From Pseudonocardia sp. EC080619-01 (GTDB lineage: Bacteria; Actinomycetota; Actinomycetes; Mycobacteriales; Pseudonocardiaceae): a stretch of DNA of 64,000 bases. A program made the translations under genes and the position numbers. Below the pieces are notes generated by a model. It saw nothing but the letters and a program-made list of their open reading frames with translations, made no database searches and had not been told where the DNA came from. The stretch covers positions 3,208,501-3,272,500 of the forward strand of contig NZ_CP012184.1 in assembly GCF_001420995.1 (NCBI RefSeq). The letters run 5' to 3'. Position 1 is the first letter of the stretch, and the number at the start of each line of letters is the position of its first letter. Below are positions 26,375-34,893 of the stretch, piece after piece.

Positions 26375-27669
26375 TGGCCGCGGAGCACTCGGCGGAGACG
26401 GAGTCGGCGGGCGGGTTCGGTGCCCGCGTCCGCAGCGGTCTCGACCGCGTCCGGAACGAGCCCGGGCTGGGCCGCAACGTCCTGGCGCTGCTCGTGGTCA
26501 TGACCATGGGCCTGGTCTGCGGCGGCTACATCCTGTCGCAGCAGCGGTTCGTCCCCCCGTGGGCGAACGAGACGATGGTCTACGCGACCTTCTCCGAGGC
26601 ACCCGCGCTCGCGCCGGGCCGCGGTCAGGAGGTCCGGATGTCCGGCGTCCCGGTCGGCGACATCCGCTCCGCGGAGCTGTCGCCGGAGGGCGACGCGCTC
26701 GTCCTGATGGCGATCGACCGGAACGACTACGACGGCCCGATCCACGACGACGCGACCGTCGTCCTGCGGCCGAAGAGCCCGCTCAACGAGATGTACATCG
26801 AGATGGACCCGGGCACGCCCGCCGGCGAGCCGGTCGAGCAGTACGGCGTCCTCCCGGTGGCGAACGCGAAGCCGCCGGTGCAGGTCGACGCCGCCCTGGC
26901 CCACCTGGACGACAACGCGCTGGGCGCGGTGCAGAGCCTGCTGGAGGCGTCCGACGTCGCACTGGCCACGGCGCCGCAGGACCTGCCTGCCGGCGCACGG
27001 GCCACCACCGACGTGGTGAACCGGCTCAAGCCGGTCGTCGACCAGCTCGACCGGCGGCGGGACAACCTGGCCCGGCTGGTGACGTCGATCGGGCAGCTGT
27101 CCACCGCGGTGGGCGGCGACGAGAAGCGGCTCACCGACCTGGCGAACTCGCTGTCGACCACGCTGAAGACGGTGTCGGCACAGAGCGACGCGTTGCGCGA
27201 CAGCCTGAACGAGCTCCCCGGGGTCGTGGACAACCTGGGAGCGGCGACCGGCAACGTCCAGCAGCTGTCCGACCAGCTGGACCCGACGCTGGACAACGTC
27301 CGGGCCGCGTCCGAGGAGCTGCCGTCGGCGCTGGACCGGCTGAACGGCACCGTCGACACGCTGGACACGACGATCGACAAGGCCCGGCCGGTGGCGCAGA
27401 AGCTGCAGCCGGTCGCGGCGGACCTGCGGCCGTTCGTGAACGACCTGAACGCGACGCTGCCGGACCTGCAGGCGGTCTCCGGCCGGCTCGACCCGGTGAC
27501 GGCGGGCCTCGAGCAGTACCTGCCCGACCTGAACGCGTTCGTCTACCAGACGTCGTCGGTGACCAGCCTGCGCGACGCCAACGGCGGGATCCTGCGCGGC
27601 CTGCTGCAGGTCGGCCCGACCGTCATCCCCGCACCCGGAGCCGACGAGCTCACCCCGACCCCCCGATAG
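26374..27669 (+). CDS. Mce family protein 5
   Basis: 431 residues. The cytoplasmic N-terminus is longer than in the siblings (about 35 residues) before the anchor at 38-57 (LALLVVMTMGLVCGGYIL); the Cys there is inside the helix and not a lipobox. Mce domain about 65-150 (APGRGQEVRMSGVPVGDI, SPLNEMYIEMDPGTP), helical tunnel segment to about 375 and SLRDANGGILRG as the C-terminal motif. In mycobacterial operons the fifth mce gene (mceE) usually encodes a lipoprotein; this protein does not. Confidence 0.92.
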   Translation: MAAEHSAETESAGGFGARVRSGLDRVRNEPGLGRNVLALLVVMTMGLVCGGYILSQQRFVPPWANETMVYATFSEAPALAPGRGQEVRMSGVPVGDIRSAELSPEGDALVLMAIDRNDYDGPIHDDATVVLRPKSPLNEMYIEMDPGTPAGEPVEQYGVLPVANAKPPVQVDAALAHLDDNALGAVQSLLEASDVALATAPQDLPAGARATTDVVNRLKPVVDQLDRRRDNLARLVTSIGQLSTAVGGDEKRLTDLANSLSTTLKTVSAQSDALRDSLNELPGVVDNLGAATGNVQQLSDQLDPTLDNVRAASEELPSALDRLNGTVDTLDTTIDKARPVAQKLQPVAADLRPFVNDLNATLPDLQAVSGRLDPVTAGLEQYLPDLNAFVYQTSSVTSLRDANGGILRGLLQVGPTVIPAPGADELTPTPR

Positions 27670-27683
27670 GAGGTGACTCCACG

Positions 27684-29132
27684 ATGAAGATCCCCCACTC
27701 CGCGCTGCCGGCGATCCGGACGACGATCCTGCTCGCCTTCACCGCCGCGTCGGCGTTCGTGTTCCTGTTCTTCTGGACCTCCGTCGGTGGCTACGTCCCG
27801 GGCTACACGCAGGACGAGTACCGCACCACGTTCGACGTGGACCAGGTCAACAACCTGGTGCCCCAGTCGGACGTGACGCTCAACGGGGTCAAGGTGGGGA
27901 AGGTCCTGACCATCGAGGCGACGCCCGAGGGGCGCGCCGAGGTGGTCATGAACCTGACCGACGAGAACGCCGTGCCGCTGCACGAGGGCGTGACCGGCCG
28001 GATCAACGCCAAGACCCTCGTCGAGGAGACCTACGTGTCCCTCACCGACGGCGCCGGGGCCGAGCTCCCCGCGGACTCCCGGCTCCCGGACGGTGCCGTC
28101 GAGCCCCCGGTGCTCCTGGACGACCTGATCCGCACGTTGCCCGAGGACCGGCGGGTGGCGCTGTCGTCGACCCTGCAGTCGCTCGGGTCGGCCACCCGGG
28201 ACACCCAGGCCGGCGTCTCCGGCGCGCTCGACGGCCTCGGGCAGCTGGGCCGGGAGGGCGGCACGGCGCTCGACGCGCTCGCCGCCCAGTCGAAGGACCT
28301 GGAGCAGCTGTCCACGAACACCGCCGCGGTGCTCGCCGCGCTGGACATCCAGCGCGGCCGGATCGCCGACCTGGTGACCGACGCGAACATGGTCACCGAG
28401 GTCACCGCGGGCAGCCGCACGGACCTGGAGAACACCATCCGGGAGCTCCCGCCGACGCTGGCCGCGGCGAACGACGCCGGCGACGACCTGTCCCGGCTCG
28501 CCGGCGGGCTCGCCCCGGTGGCGGAGAACCTGGACCGGGCGGCGCCGTCGCTGAACGCGGCCCTGAACGAGCTGCCGCAGACGACGGCCGACCTGCGCGG
28601 GCTGCTGCCGGCGCTGGACCGGACGCTGGACAAGGCGCCGCCGACGCTGGACCGGGTCCCCGTCCTGTCCGACGACCTGCAGCGGCTGCTGCCGGACGCC
28701 GACCGGGCCCTGACCCAGCTCAACCCGATGCTGGAGTACCTGAAGCCGTACGGCGGCGACCTCTACCAGTTCTTCACCAGCTTCGGCTGGACGGTCTCGC
28801 GCGGCGACGCGAACGGCACCCTGCTCCGGGTGATGCCGGTGTTCCACGCCCAGTCGTTCAAGGGCAACCCGGTCCCGTTGAACGAGGTCCCGCCGCTGGA
28901 CGACAACAACCCGTACCCGCGGCCCGGCACCCAGGAGAACCCCGAGGACGACGCCCCGCCGCCGCAGGTGGCGGACCCGGGACCGGCCGACCGGCGGCCG
29001 GCGCCCGGACCGGCGCCGACCGCCGGGCCGCAGCCCGAGGGCGACGCGGCGCGCGGCGACGCACCGCCGGCCGACGCACCGGCCGACGACTCCGGCGGCG
29101 GTGGACTGCTGTCCGGGCTGGGAGGCCGATGA
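27684..29132 (+). CDS. Mce family protein 6
   Basis: 482 residues. Anchor at 12-33 (TTILLAFTAASAFVFLFFWT), Mce domain about 40-125 (NLVPQSDVTLNGVKVGKVLTI, KTLVEETYVSLTDG), helical region to about 355, then TVSRGDANGTLLRVMP and an about 85-residue Pro/Asp/Gly-rich tail ending in a Gly-rich stretch. AGGAGGTGA, a near-perfect anti-Shine-Dalgarno match, stands before the ATG after a 14-bp gap, the only real gap among the mce genes. Its stop overlaps the MMPL start. Confidence 0.92.
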   Translation: MKIPHSALPAIRTTILLAFTAASAFVFLFFWTSVGGYVPGYTQDEYRTTFDVDQVNNLVPQSDVTLNGVKVGKVLTIEATPEGRAEVVMNLTDENAVPLHEGVTGRINAKTLVEETYVSLTDGAGAELPADSRLPDGAVEPPVLLDDLIRTLPEDRRVALSSTLQSLGSATRDTQAGVSGALDGLGQLGREGGTALDALAAQSKDLEQLSTNTAAVLAALDIQRGRIADLVTDANMVTEVTAGSRTDLENTIRELPPTLAAANDAGDDLSRLAGGLAPVAENLDRAAPSLNAALNELPQTTADLRGLLPALDRTLDKAPPTLDRVPVLSDDLQRLLPDADRALTQLNPMLEYLKPYGGDLYQFFTSFGWTVSRGDANGTLLRVMPVFHAQSFKGNPVPLNEVPPLDDNNPYPRPGTQENPEDDAPPPQVADPGPADRRPAPGPAPTAGPQPEGDAARGDAPPADAPADDSGGGGLLSGLGGR

Positions 29133-31501
29133 GCGTGTTCCGTCGTCTCCGTCCGACCCTCGAGGGGCGCGGGGCCTCGTTCGCGGCCGTGCGCCCCTCG
29201 GGGCGTTCCTGGTCCGCGCTGCTCCTCGCACTCGTCGTGGCCGCGCTGACGGTCGTCGGTGTGTCCAGGGTGGAGGTCGAGACCGGCGTCGAGTCGTTCC
29301 TGCCGTCGTCGGACCCGTCGGTGCAGCGCTACGAGGAGCTCGCCCGGTCCTTCGGCGGTGACCCGATCGTCGTGCTGCTCCGTGCTCCGGAGCGGCCCGG
29401 CCTCCTCGACCGCGAGGTCCTGCCGCAGGTGCTCGGGGCCGAGGGCGAGCTCTCCCGGCTGGGGGACGTGGCGTCGGTGTACGGGCCGGCGACCACGCTC
29501 AACCAGATGGCGTCGCAGTCGCAGAAGCTGCTCGCCGAGCTGACCGGCCGCCGGGACGGCCTGCAGCGCGCCGCCTCGATCACGGCCGAGCAGCGCGGTG
29601 AGGACCCGGCCGCGGCCGGCCGCGCCGCGACCGACGCCTTCGACGCCCGCTACGGCCCGCTGATCGTGCAGGGCCTGCCGGTGGGGCTGCCGACCCTGCG
29701 CAACCAGCGCTTCGTCGAGAACGCGGTCTTCAACGACGCCGGCGCGCCCCGCCCGCAGTGGCGGTACGTGGTGCCGGACGAGCGGTCGCTGGCGATCCTC
29801 GTCCGCCCGCGGGAGGGCCTGGACCAGGCCGGTACCGAGCGGCTGGTGGCCGAGGTCCGCGACACCGTCTCGGCGGCGGGGCTGCCCGCCGAGGCGACCG
29901 TGTCCGGCGTCCCCGCCATCACCGCCTCGCTCGGCTCGGCGGTCGACGCCGAGGCACCGGTGATCGGCGCGGTCGCGGTCGGCGCGATCGGGCTCTGCCT
30001 GTTCCTGGTGCCCTGGACCCGGCGGCGACGGCGGCTGGTCCCGCTGGCGGTGACCCTCACCGCGACCGCGGCGACCCTCGCCGTCCTCGGGTGGGCGGGA
30101 CGACCGGTCTCGCTCGGCGTCGTCGCCTTCCTCCCGGTGCTGGTCGGGCTGGGCAGCTACTACCCGACCTACTTCGCCCGGGGCGCCCGGCCGCGGACGG
30201 TCGCGGTCGTCGCGGCCGGGACGGCGGCCGGGTTCGGGGCCCTGGGGCTCTCACCGCTGCCGTTCGTCCGGGACCTCGGGCTCACGCTCGCCCTCGGCGT
30301 CGCGTTCGCGGTGGCGGTCGGCTGGTTCGTCTACCGGCCCGGCGGGTGGGTCGGCCCGGACGTCGCGCCGGAGCCGGGCCCCGGCGCCGCGCCGGACCGT
30401 GTGCCCGTGCCGGACCCCGCCCCGGCCCGGCCGCCACGCCGGGCGCGGACCGCGGTCGTCGCGGCCGTGCTGCTCGCCGTCGCCGGCTGGGCGACGCTGC
30501 CGCTGCTCCCGTTGCAGACCAGCGTGGACGCGCTGTCGGAGGGCCTGCCCGCGGTCTCCGACGCGAGTGAGGTCGAGCGGGTTCTCGGTTCCGGTGGCGA
30601 GCTCGCCGTCGTCCTGCGCACCGCGGACGGCCCGGCGGGCGAACAGGCCGACGTCCTCACCCCGGAGGCGTGGGAGTGGATGACCCGGGCCCAGCAGGAG
30701 ATCGTCCGCGGTCACGGCGACGAGGCACGGCCCGCGCTGTCGGCGCCGTCGCTGCTGTCGTTCCTCGGGCCGACCCCCACCCCGGAGCAGATCCGGGCCG
30801 GGGTGCGGCTGCTGCCGCCGTACCTCACCGGGGCGGTGCTCCGGCCCGACGGCGACATGGCGGTGCTGTCGTTCGGCGTCCGGCTCGACGACCTGGACCG
30901 GCTGCGCGACCTCACCGGCGCGATCACGGCCGGGCTGCCACCGGCACCGCCCGGGTTCGTCGCCGAGGTCTCCGGCCTGCCCGCCGTCGCCGTGCAGGGC
31001 TACGAGCTGGTCTCGGCGGACCGCTACCTCGCCGGTACCGCCGGGCTCGTGGCGGCGGGGCTCGTCCTGGCCGTCGGGCTCCGGCACCGGCGCGATGCCG
31101 GACGTGCGGTGCTCGCCGCCGTCCTCGCCACCGGGGCCAACCTGCTCCTGCTGTGGGTGACCGGCACCCCGCTGAACCCGCTGACCGTGGCGCTGGGCTC
31201 GCTGACCGCCGCCGTCGGCTGCGAGTTCACCGTCATGACCGCCGACGCGGTCCGCACGCGCGACCCCCGGCTGCGGACCGCGGTGACCCTGGCCGCCCTC
31301 ACCTCGGGTACCGGGTTCGCCGTGCTGGCGCTGTCCGATCTCGCCGTCATGCGCGAGTTCGGCCTGCTGCTGGCCCTGTCCGTCCTGCTGTCCTACCTGG
31401 CCGCACGGCTCGTGGTGCGGGCGTTCCCGCCCGCCGGGGCCCCGGCCGGACCCCCTCCCCGGAGTACCTCCTCCGGTGAGCAGCTCGTTGGAGTGATGTG
31501 A
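29129..31501 (+). CDS. MMPL-family RND transporter linked to the mce operon
   Basis: 790 residues. It has the RND/MMPL arrangement: a first membrane helix (about 30-48), an extracytoplasmic domain (about 50-270), five helices to about 410, a sixth near 450, a second soluble domain (about 470-625), and five more helices to the end. The conserved FLPVLVGLGSYYPTYFARG segment near 335 and LGSLTAAVGCEFTVMTAD near 690 match the helix 4 and helix 10 regions of the family, though Asp in the first (usually GxxxDY) is replaced by YY. ATG overlaps the previous stop. Probably moves a lipid or accepts it from the Mce assembly; direction is unknown. Confidence 0.88.
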   Translation: MSVFRRLRPTLEGRGASFAAVRPSGRSWSALLLALVVAALTVVGVSRVEVETGVESFLPSSDPSVQRYEELARSFGGDPIVVLLRAPERPGLLDREVLPQVLGAEGELSRLGDVASVYGPATTLNQMASQSQKLLAELTGRRDGLQRAASITAEQRGEDPAAAGRAATDAFDARYGPLIVQGLPVGLPTLRNQRFVENAVFNDAGAPRPQWRYVVPDERSLAILVRPREGLDQAGTERLVAEVRDTVSAAGLPAEATVSGVPAITASLGSAVDAEAPVIGAVAVGAIGLCLFLVPWTRRRRRLVPLAVTLTATAATLAVLGWAGRPVSLGVVAFLPVLVGLGSYYPTYFARGARPRTVAVVAAGTAAGFGALGLSPLPFVRDLGLTLALGVAFAVAVGWFVYRPGGWVGPDVAPEPGPGAAPDRVPVPDPAPARPPRRARTAVVAAVLLAVAGWATLPLLPLQTSVDALSEGLPAVSDASEVERVLGSGGELAVVLRTADGPAGEQADVLTPEAWEWMTRAQQEIVRGHGDEARPALSAPSLLSFLGPTPTPEQIRAGVRLLPPYLTGAVLRPDGDMAVLSFGVRLDDLDRLRDLTGAITAGLPPAPPGFVAEVSGLPAVAVQGYELVSADRYLAGTAGLVAAGLVLAVGLRHRRDAGRAVLAAVLATGANLLLLWVTGTPLNPLTVALGSLTAAVGCEFTVMTADAVRTRDPRLRTAVTLAALTSGTGFAVLALSDLAVMREFGLLLALSVLLSYLAARLVVRAFPPAGAPAGPPPRSTSSGEQLVGVM

Positions 31502-32619
31502 TGCGTGTCAAGTCCACACTGGCGTGGACCGCCGGAGAAGCCCTGCACGCCGCGCGGTCGACGTGGCCGGGGCGGATCGTCGCCGCGGTGCTCGTCCTGG
31601 CGGTCGTCGCGGGCGTCGGCGGAGGTCTCTGGTGGCAGTCCCGGCAGGTGCCGGACGGCGCGGCGCTCGCCGTCGGCGAACGGGTCGTCACCGTCCCCGA
31701 GCTCGACGAGCGGGTGCAGACCCTGCGCGCCCTCTACGGCGTCGAGCCGCCCACCGACGATCCGGCGAGGATGGACGGCTTCCGGCGGGACGCGGCCAAG
31801 GCCGTCGCGGTGAGCATGGTGCTGGAGGACCGCGCCGCCGAGCTGGGCGTCGGGGTCGCCGACGCCAAGGTGCGCCAGACCCTCGACCAGTACGTCACCC
31901 AGCAGCTCGGGCCCGGGCCGTCCGCGCGGGACGAGTTCGTGACCGTGCTCGGCAACGTCGGCACCTCGGAGGACAAGGTCCTCGGCGAGATCCGCCAGCA
32001 GATGGCGGTCGGTGAGCTGTTCAACCGGGTCACCGAGGGCGTGACCACCTCCGACGACGACCTGCGGGCCGCCTTCCCGCAGTACGCGCAGCGGCTGGGG
32101 AAGCCGGAGTCCCGCGAGCTCGCCAACATCGTCGTGACCAACAAGGAGGCGGCCGACCGGGTCGCCGCCGAGCTGCGCGGCGGCGGCGACTTCGCGGCGG
32201 CCGCCCGGGCGAACAGCATCGACAACGCCACCCGTGACGCCGGTGGCGCGATGGGCACGGTGAGCGCGGAGCAGCTCCAGCCCGAGTACGCGAAGGCCGC
32301 GTTCGGGGTCCCGTCCGGGCAGGTGTTCGGGCCGGTGCAGAACCAGTTCGGCTGGAACGTCGGCCGGGTCGGCGCGGTCACCCCGGGCGTCCCGGCGGAG
32401 TTCGACCAGGTGAAGGACAAGCTCCGCCAGCTCGTCGACTTCGACCGGAGGCTCGCGGCCTGGGGGGAGTGGATGACCGACTCGCTGTCCGGCGGGGACG
32501 TCCGCTACGCCGACGACTACCGGCCCGTCGACCCGGACTCGGCACCGACCGGCGGCACCCCCGGCCTGCCGCCGGGAGCCCCGAACACGGTCCCGCCCGC
32601 CCCGGGCGGTGGCGGGTGA
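31501..32619 (+). CDS. Membrane-anchored parvulin-type peptidyl-prolyl isomerase (SurA_N-PpiC)
   Basis: 372 residues. A single membrane helix at 22-42 anchors an extracytoplasmic chaperone: a SurA_N-like helical domain at about 50-190 (ERVVTVPELDERVQTLRALYG, VLGEIRQQMAVGELFNRV), then a PpiC/parvulin domain at about 200-295 (ELANIVVTNKEAADRV, DAGGAMGTVSAEQLQPEYAKAAF, VFGPVQNQFGWNVGRV), and a Gly/Pro-rich tail. Its place as the eleventh gene of the mce operon suggests it folds the exported Mce or MMPL domains (inference). Start ATG shares a base with the MMPL stop. Confidence 0.88.
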   Translation: MRVKSTLAWTAGEALHAARSTWPGRIVAAVLVLAVVAGVGGGLWWQSRQVPDGAALAVGERVVTVPELDERVQTLRALYGVEPPTDDPARMDGFRRDAAKAVAVSMVLEDRAAELGVGVADAKVRQTLDQYVTQQLGPGPSARDEFVTVLGNVGTSEDKVLGEIRQQMAVGELFNRVTEGVTTSDDDLRAAFPQYAQRLGKPESRELANIVVTNKEAADRVAAELRGGGDFAAAARANSIDNATRDAGGAMGTVSAEQLQPEYAKAAFGVPSGQVFGPVQNQFGWNVGRVGAVTPGVPAEFDQVKDKLRQLVDFDRRLAAWGEWMTDSLSGGDVRYADDYRPVDPDSAPTGGTPGLPPGAPNTVPPAPGGGG

Positions 32620-32828
32620 GCGTCGTCCTGGCCTTCGCCGGGGTCGGCGTCCTGCTCGTCCTCATGGGGTGGGCGGGGCGCCGGAACTCGGTGCGCCTCG
32701 GCGCGGTGCCCGGGATGCTGCCCGCCCACGAGTCGCACCGGATCCGGGTGATCCACCGCGGTGCGACGACCTGCCTCGCGGTGGGGGTCGCCTTCGTCGT
32801 CGTCGGGATCATCGCCCCGCTGCTCTGA
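32616..32828 (+). CDS. Small two-helix membrane protein closing the mce operon
   Basis: 70 residues, no family recognised. GTG at 32616 overlaps the PpiC stop (GTGA). Two predicted membrane helices at 3-20 (VVLAFAGVGVLLVLMGWA) and 50-68 (TTCLAVGVAFVVVGIIAPLL) flank a basic loop (RRNSVRLG, HESHRIRVIHRG). The tight coupling makes it a real gene; it may be an accessory subunit of the transporter or the chaperone. It ends one base before the convergent lipoprotein gene's stop. Confidence 0.7.
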   Translation: MSVVLAFAGVGVLLVLMGWAGRRNSVRLGAVPGMLPAHESHRIRVIHRGATTCLAVGVAFVVVGIIAPLL

Positions 32829-32829
32829 G

Positions 32830-33339
32830 CTACGGCGCCACGGCCGCGGCCCGCACCGGGTCGCCGTTCGGGTTCACCGGGAACCAGGTGCCGCCGAAGG
32901 CCTCGACGCCCTGGCCGGCGATCGTGCCGGGTGCGGTGTCCCCGGCGAACCGGTGCAGCGCGTGCCCGGCGTAGGCGACCTGCTCGGCGCCGTCCGGGGC
33001 GACGACGGTGCCGAGCCGGTCGACGCGCAGCGGGTTGAGCGTGCCGTCGGCGGGATGCGGGACGCCCTCGGCGACGTAGGCGGGCCACTGTGCGGCGCAC
33101 CCGCCGGTGCAGGGCCCGCCGCCGGGCACCCGGGCGTAGAGCACCCGGCCCGCGCCGTCGGTGAGGACCGCACCCGCCTCGGTGGTGGCGACCGCGACGG
33201 TCGTGTCGGCGCCGGTGAGGGTGAAGGCCTGCTCGCCGGTGCGCGGGGCGGTCGAGGAGCATCCGGCGAGTGTCAGGACGGCGGCCGCGGCGAGCAGCGC
33301 GGCACGGGATCCGGTACGGCGGTGGCGGGGGACGGGCAC
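32830..33339 (-). CDS. Secreted lipoprotein with COG4315-type repeats
   Basis: 169 residues. Signal peptide with lipobox LAGC (Cys near residue 28). The mature part carries two copies of the COG4315 'secreted repeat': VLTDGAGRVLYARVPGG followed by CTGGCAAQWPAYV, and VAYAGHALHRFAGDTAPG followed by GTWFPVNPNG. These lipoproteins are common in actinobacteria; their role is unknown, though heme or redox contexts are frequent. Start ATG at 33339. It converges with the mce operon and is followed on the same strand, upstream, by the membrane-tailed ATPase. Confidence 0.8.
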   Translation of the reverse strand: MPVPRHRRTGSRAALLAAAAVLTLAGCSSTAPRTGEQAFTLTGADTTVAVATTEAGAVLTDGAGRVLYARVPGGGPCTGGCAAQWPAYVAEGVPHPADGTLNPLRVDRLGTVVAPDGAEQVAYAGHALHRFAGDTAPGTIAGQGVEAFGGTWFPVNPNGDPVRAAAVAP

Positions 33340-33367
33340 GGGGGTCCTCTCGGGAGCGGTGGTGCGC

Positions 33368-34330
33368 TCAGCGGGTGAGCAGCAGGAACAGGCAGTACGA
33401 GGTGACGACCGCGATCAGCAGCAGCGCCGGCGCCACCGTGCGGGGATCCAGCTCGATCGTCCGGGACCGCTTCCGGCCGCCGTCCAGCTCGGCCCGGGTG
33501 GCGTCCGGGTCGGGGGGCCCGAGCAGGTCGGACAGCCGGAACCGCCGGTCGAACTCGTCGGCGTCGTGCACCCCGCGCAGCAGCTCCGACGGCGGCCCGG
33601 CGGCCACGATCCGCCCGTGGCACAGGATCGCGACGGTGTCGGCCAGCGCGCGGGCCAGCTCGACGTTGTGCGTGGTGACCAGGACGGTGGCCCCGGACCG
33701 TTCGTGCTGCTCGCGGACCGCGGCGACGACGGTGGCGGCGTACGTGGCGTCCAGCCCGGTCTCCAGCTCGTCGAGCACCAGGACCGGCGCCCCGACGGCG
33801 AGGGTGCGGGCGATCGCGAGCCGCTTGCGGCCGTGCGCCGGCAGCTCGCCGGGCAGCGCGTCGGCCCGGTCGTGCAGCCCCATCTCGCGGAGCCGGTGCA
33901 TCGCGATCCGTTCGACGCGGCCGGGGTCCAGGCCGCGGCCGTCGAGCGCGTACGTGACGTTCTCGTAGGCGCTCAGCGATCCGAACAGGCTCGACTCGAA
34001 CACCGACGACCCGCCGAAGAGGACGCTCATGCCGCGGCGGATCCGGCGCAGCTCGGCCTCGCCCGCCGTCCAGACGTCGGCGCCCGCCACCGTCACGGTG
34101 CCGCGGCCCGGCGCGACCAGCCCGGCCAGGTGCCGGACCAGGGTCGTCTTCCCGGCCCCGGACGGTCCCATCACGACGGTCACCGTGCCGGGGTCGAGGC
34201 TCAGGCCGAGCCGGAACAGCACGGGGGTCTCGTCGAGCATCGTCGTGACGTCCCGGAACTCGACGGCGGGGCCGGCGGGATCCGGACGTCGGCCCGGCAA
34301 CGGCGCGCCCGGCCGGTGCGCGTCCGGCAT
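33368..34330 (-). CDS. Divergent Mkl-like ABC ATPase with C-terminal membrane helix
   Basis: 320 residues. The ABC domain resembles the Mce ATPase (SSLFGSLSAYENVTYAL against GSMNLYDNVAFPL), but key motifs are altered. Walker A GPSGAGKT (55-62) and Walker B VLVLDE (183-188) are intact and the H-loop His is present, but the Q-loop glutamine position reads GG (FGGSSVF near 105-111) and the signature LSGG is replaced by LPGELPAHGRKR (159-170). The last about 20 residues (ALLLIAVVTSYCLFLLLTR) form a membrane helix, unusual for an ABC ATPase. ATG at 34330 is chosen; the upstream in-frame extension crosses the regulatory motif at 34363. It may be a regulatory or pseudo-partner of the Mce ATPase. Confidence 0.78.
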   Translation of the reverse strand: MPDAHRPGAPLPGRRPDPAGPAVEFRDVTTMLDETPVLFRLGLSLDPGTVTVVMGPSGAGKTTLVRHLAGLVAPGRGTVTVAGADVWTAGEAELRRIRRGMSVLFGGSSVFESSLFGSLSAYENVTYALDGRGLDPGRVERIAMHRLREMGLHDRADALPGELPAHGRKRLAIARTLAVGAPVLVLDELETGLDATYAATVVAAVREQHERSGATVLVTTHNVELARALADTVAILCHGRIVAAGPPSELLRGVHDADEFDRRFRLSDLLGPPDPDATRAELDGGRKRSRTIELDPRTVAPALLLIAVVTSYCLFLLLTR

Positions 34331-34362
34331 GGGAACAGTGGACCGCCGCGGGCCGGGGGCGC

Positions 34363-34401
34363 ACGTCTCCCGGGGGTGGTGGTTCCGCCCCCCGTAGTGG
34401 G
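34363..34401 (-). promoter_or_regulatory. Lipid-regulon motif, copy B (upstream of the divergent ABC ATPase)
   Basis: Read on the minus strand: CCCACTACGGGGGG, then GGAACC (34386-34381), then ACCACCCCC-GGGAGACGTG. It lies only 32 bp before the ATPase ATG and also in the divergent space before the membrane protein gene at 34457. The distal half, ACCCCCGGGAG, matches copy F almost letter for letter. Confidence 0.6.
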
Positions 34402-34456
34402 TGTCTCCGGGCCGGAGGGGTCGGCCCCGGCGCGCGGCCGTCCTACTCTGCGCGCC

Positions 34457-34882
34457 ATGACCGAGACGCGGGAGCCCGTGCCGTCGACGATGCCGTGGGC
34501 GCTGGTGGTCTCGGCGTCGGCGTGGATGCTGACGGCGGTGCTGCTGCTGGTGGCGTGGGCCGGCCTCCGGCCGGACCCCACGGTCGACGAGGAGACCGCG
34601 AGCATCCTCGGCGGCGACCTCGGGACCGACGCCGCCGGGATCGGCTCCGCCGCGCCGTTCCCGCCGTTCCTGCTGGTCGTCGTGGCCGCCCTGCTGGCGG
34701 TCGCCGGTGCCGCCCTGGCGCTGCGGTACCGCGCGGCCCGTCACCCGGCGGTGGTCCTCGCCGTTGTCTCGGTGGTGCTGCTCGCGGTCGCGGCCCGCTG
34801 GGAGACCGTCCCGGCGATGCTCCTGCTGGTGGTGGGGACGATCCCGCTGCTGCTGCCGTCGGCCGTGCGGCAGATGCGCTGA
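34457..34882 (+). CDS. Membrane protein of unknown function, three to four helices
   Basis: 141 residues. No family recognised. A first helix at about 12-33 (ALVVSASAWMLTAVLLLVAWAG) is followed by an about 30-residue acidic extracytoplasmic loop, then three helices at 67-86, 95-112 and 115-134 ending in an Arg-containing tail. It is divergent from the membrane-tailed ATPase and followed, after a GAGGAGG ribosome-binding site, by a second small membrane protein, so the two are probably coexpressed and may be the permease-like partners of that ATPase (inference). Confidence 0.65.
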   Translation: MTETREPVPSTMPWALVVSASAWMLTAVLLLVAWAGLRPDPTVDEETASILGGDLGTDAAGIGSAAPFPPFLLVVVAALLAVAGAALALRYRAARHPAVVLAVVSVVLLAVAARWETVPAMLLLVVGTIPLLLPSAVRQMR

Positions 34883-34893
34883 GGAGGCACGTC

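Noticed and set aside
34330-34744. N-terminal extension of the membrane-tailed ABC ATPase
   Set aside because: It would run through regulatory-motif copy B and overlap the oppositely oriented membrane-protein gene at 34457.
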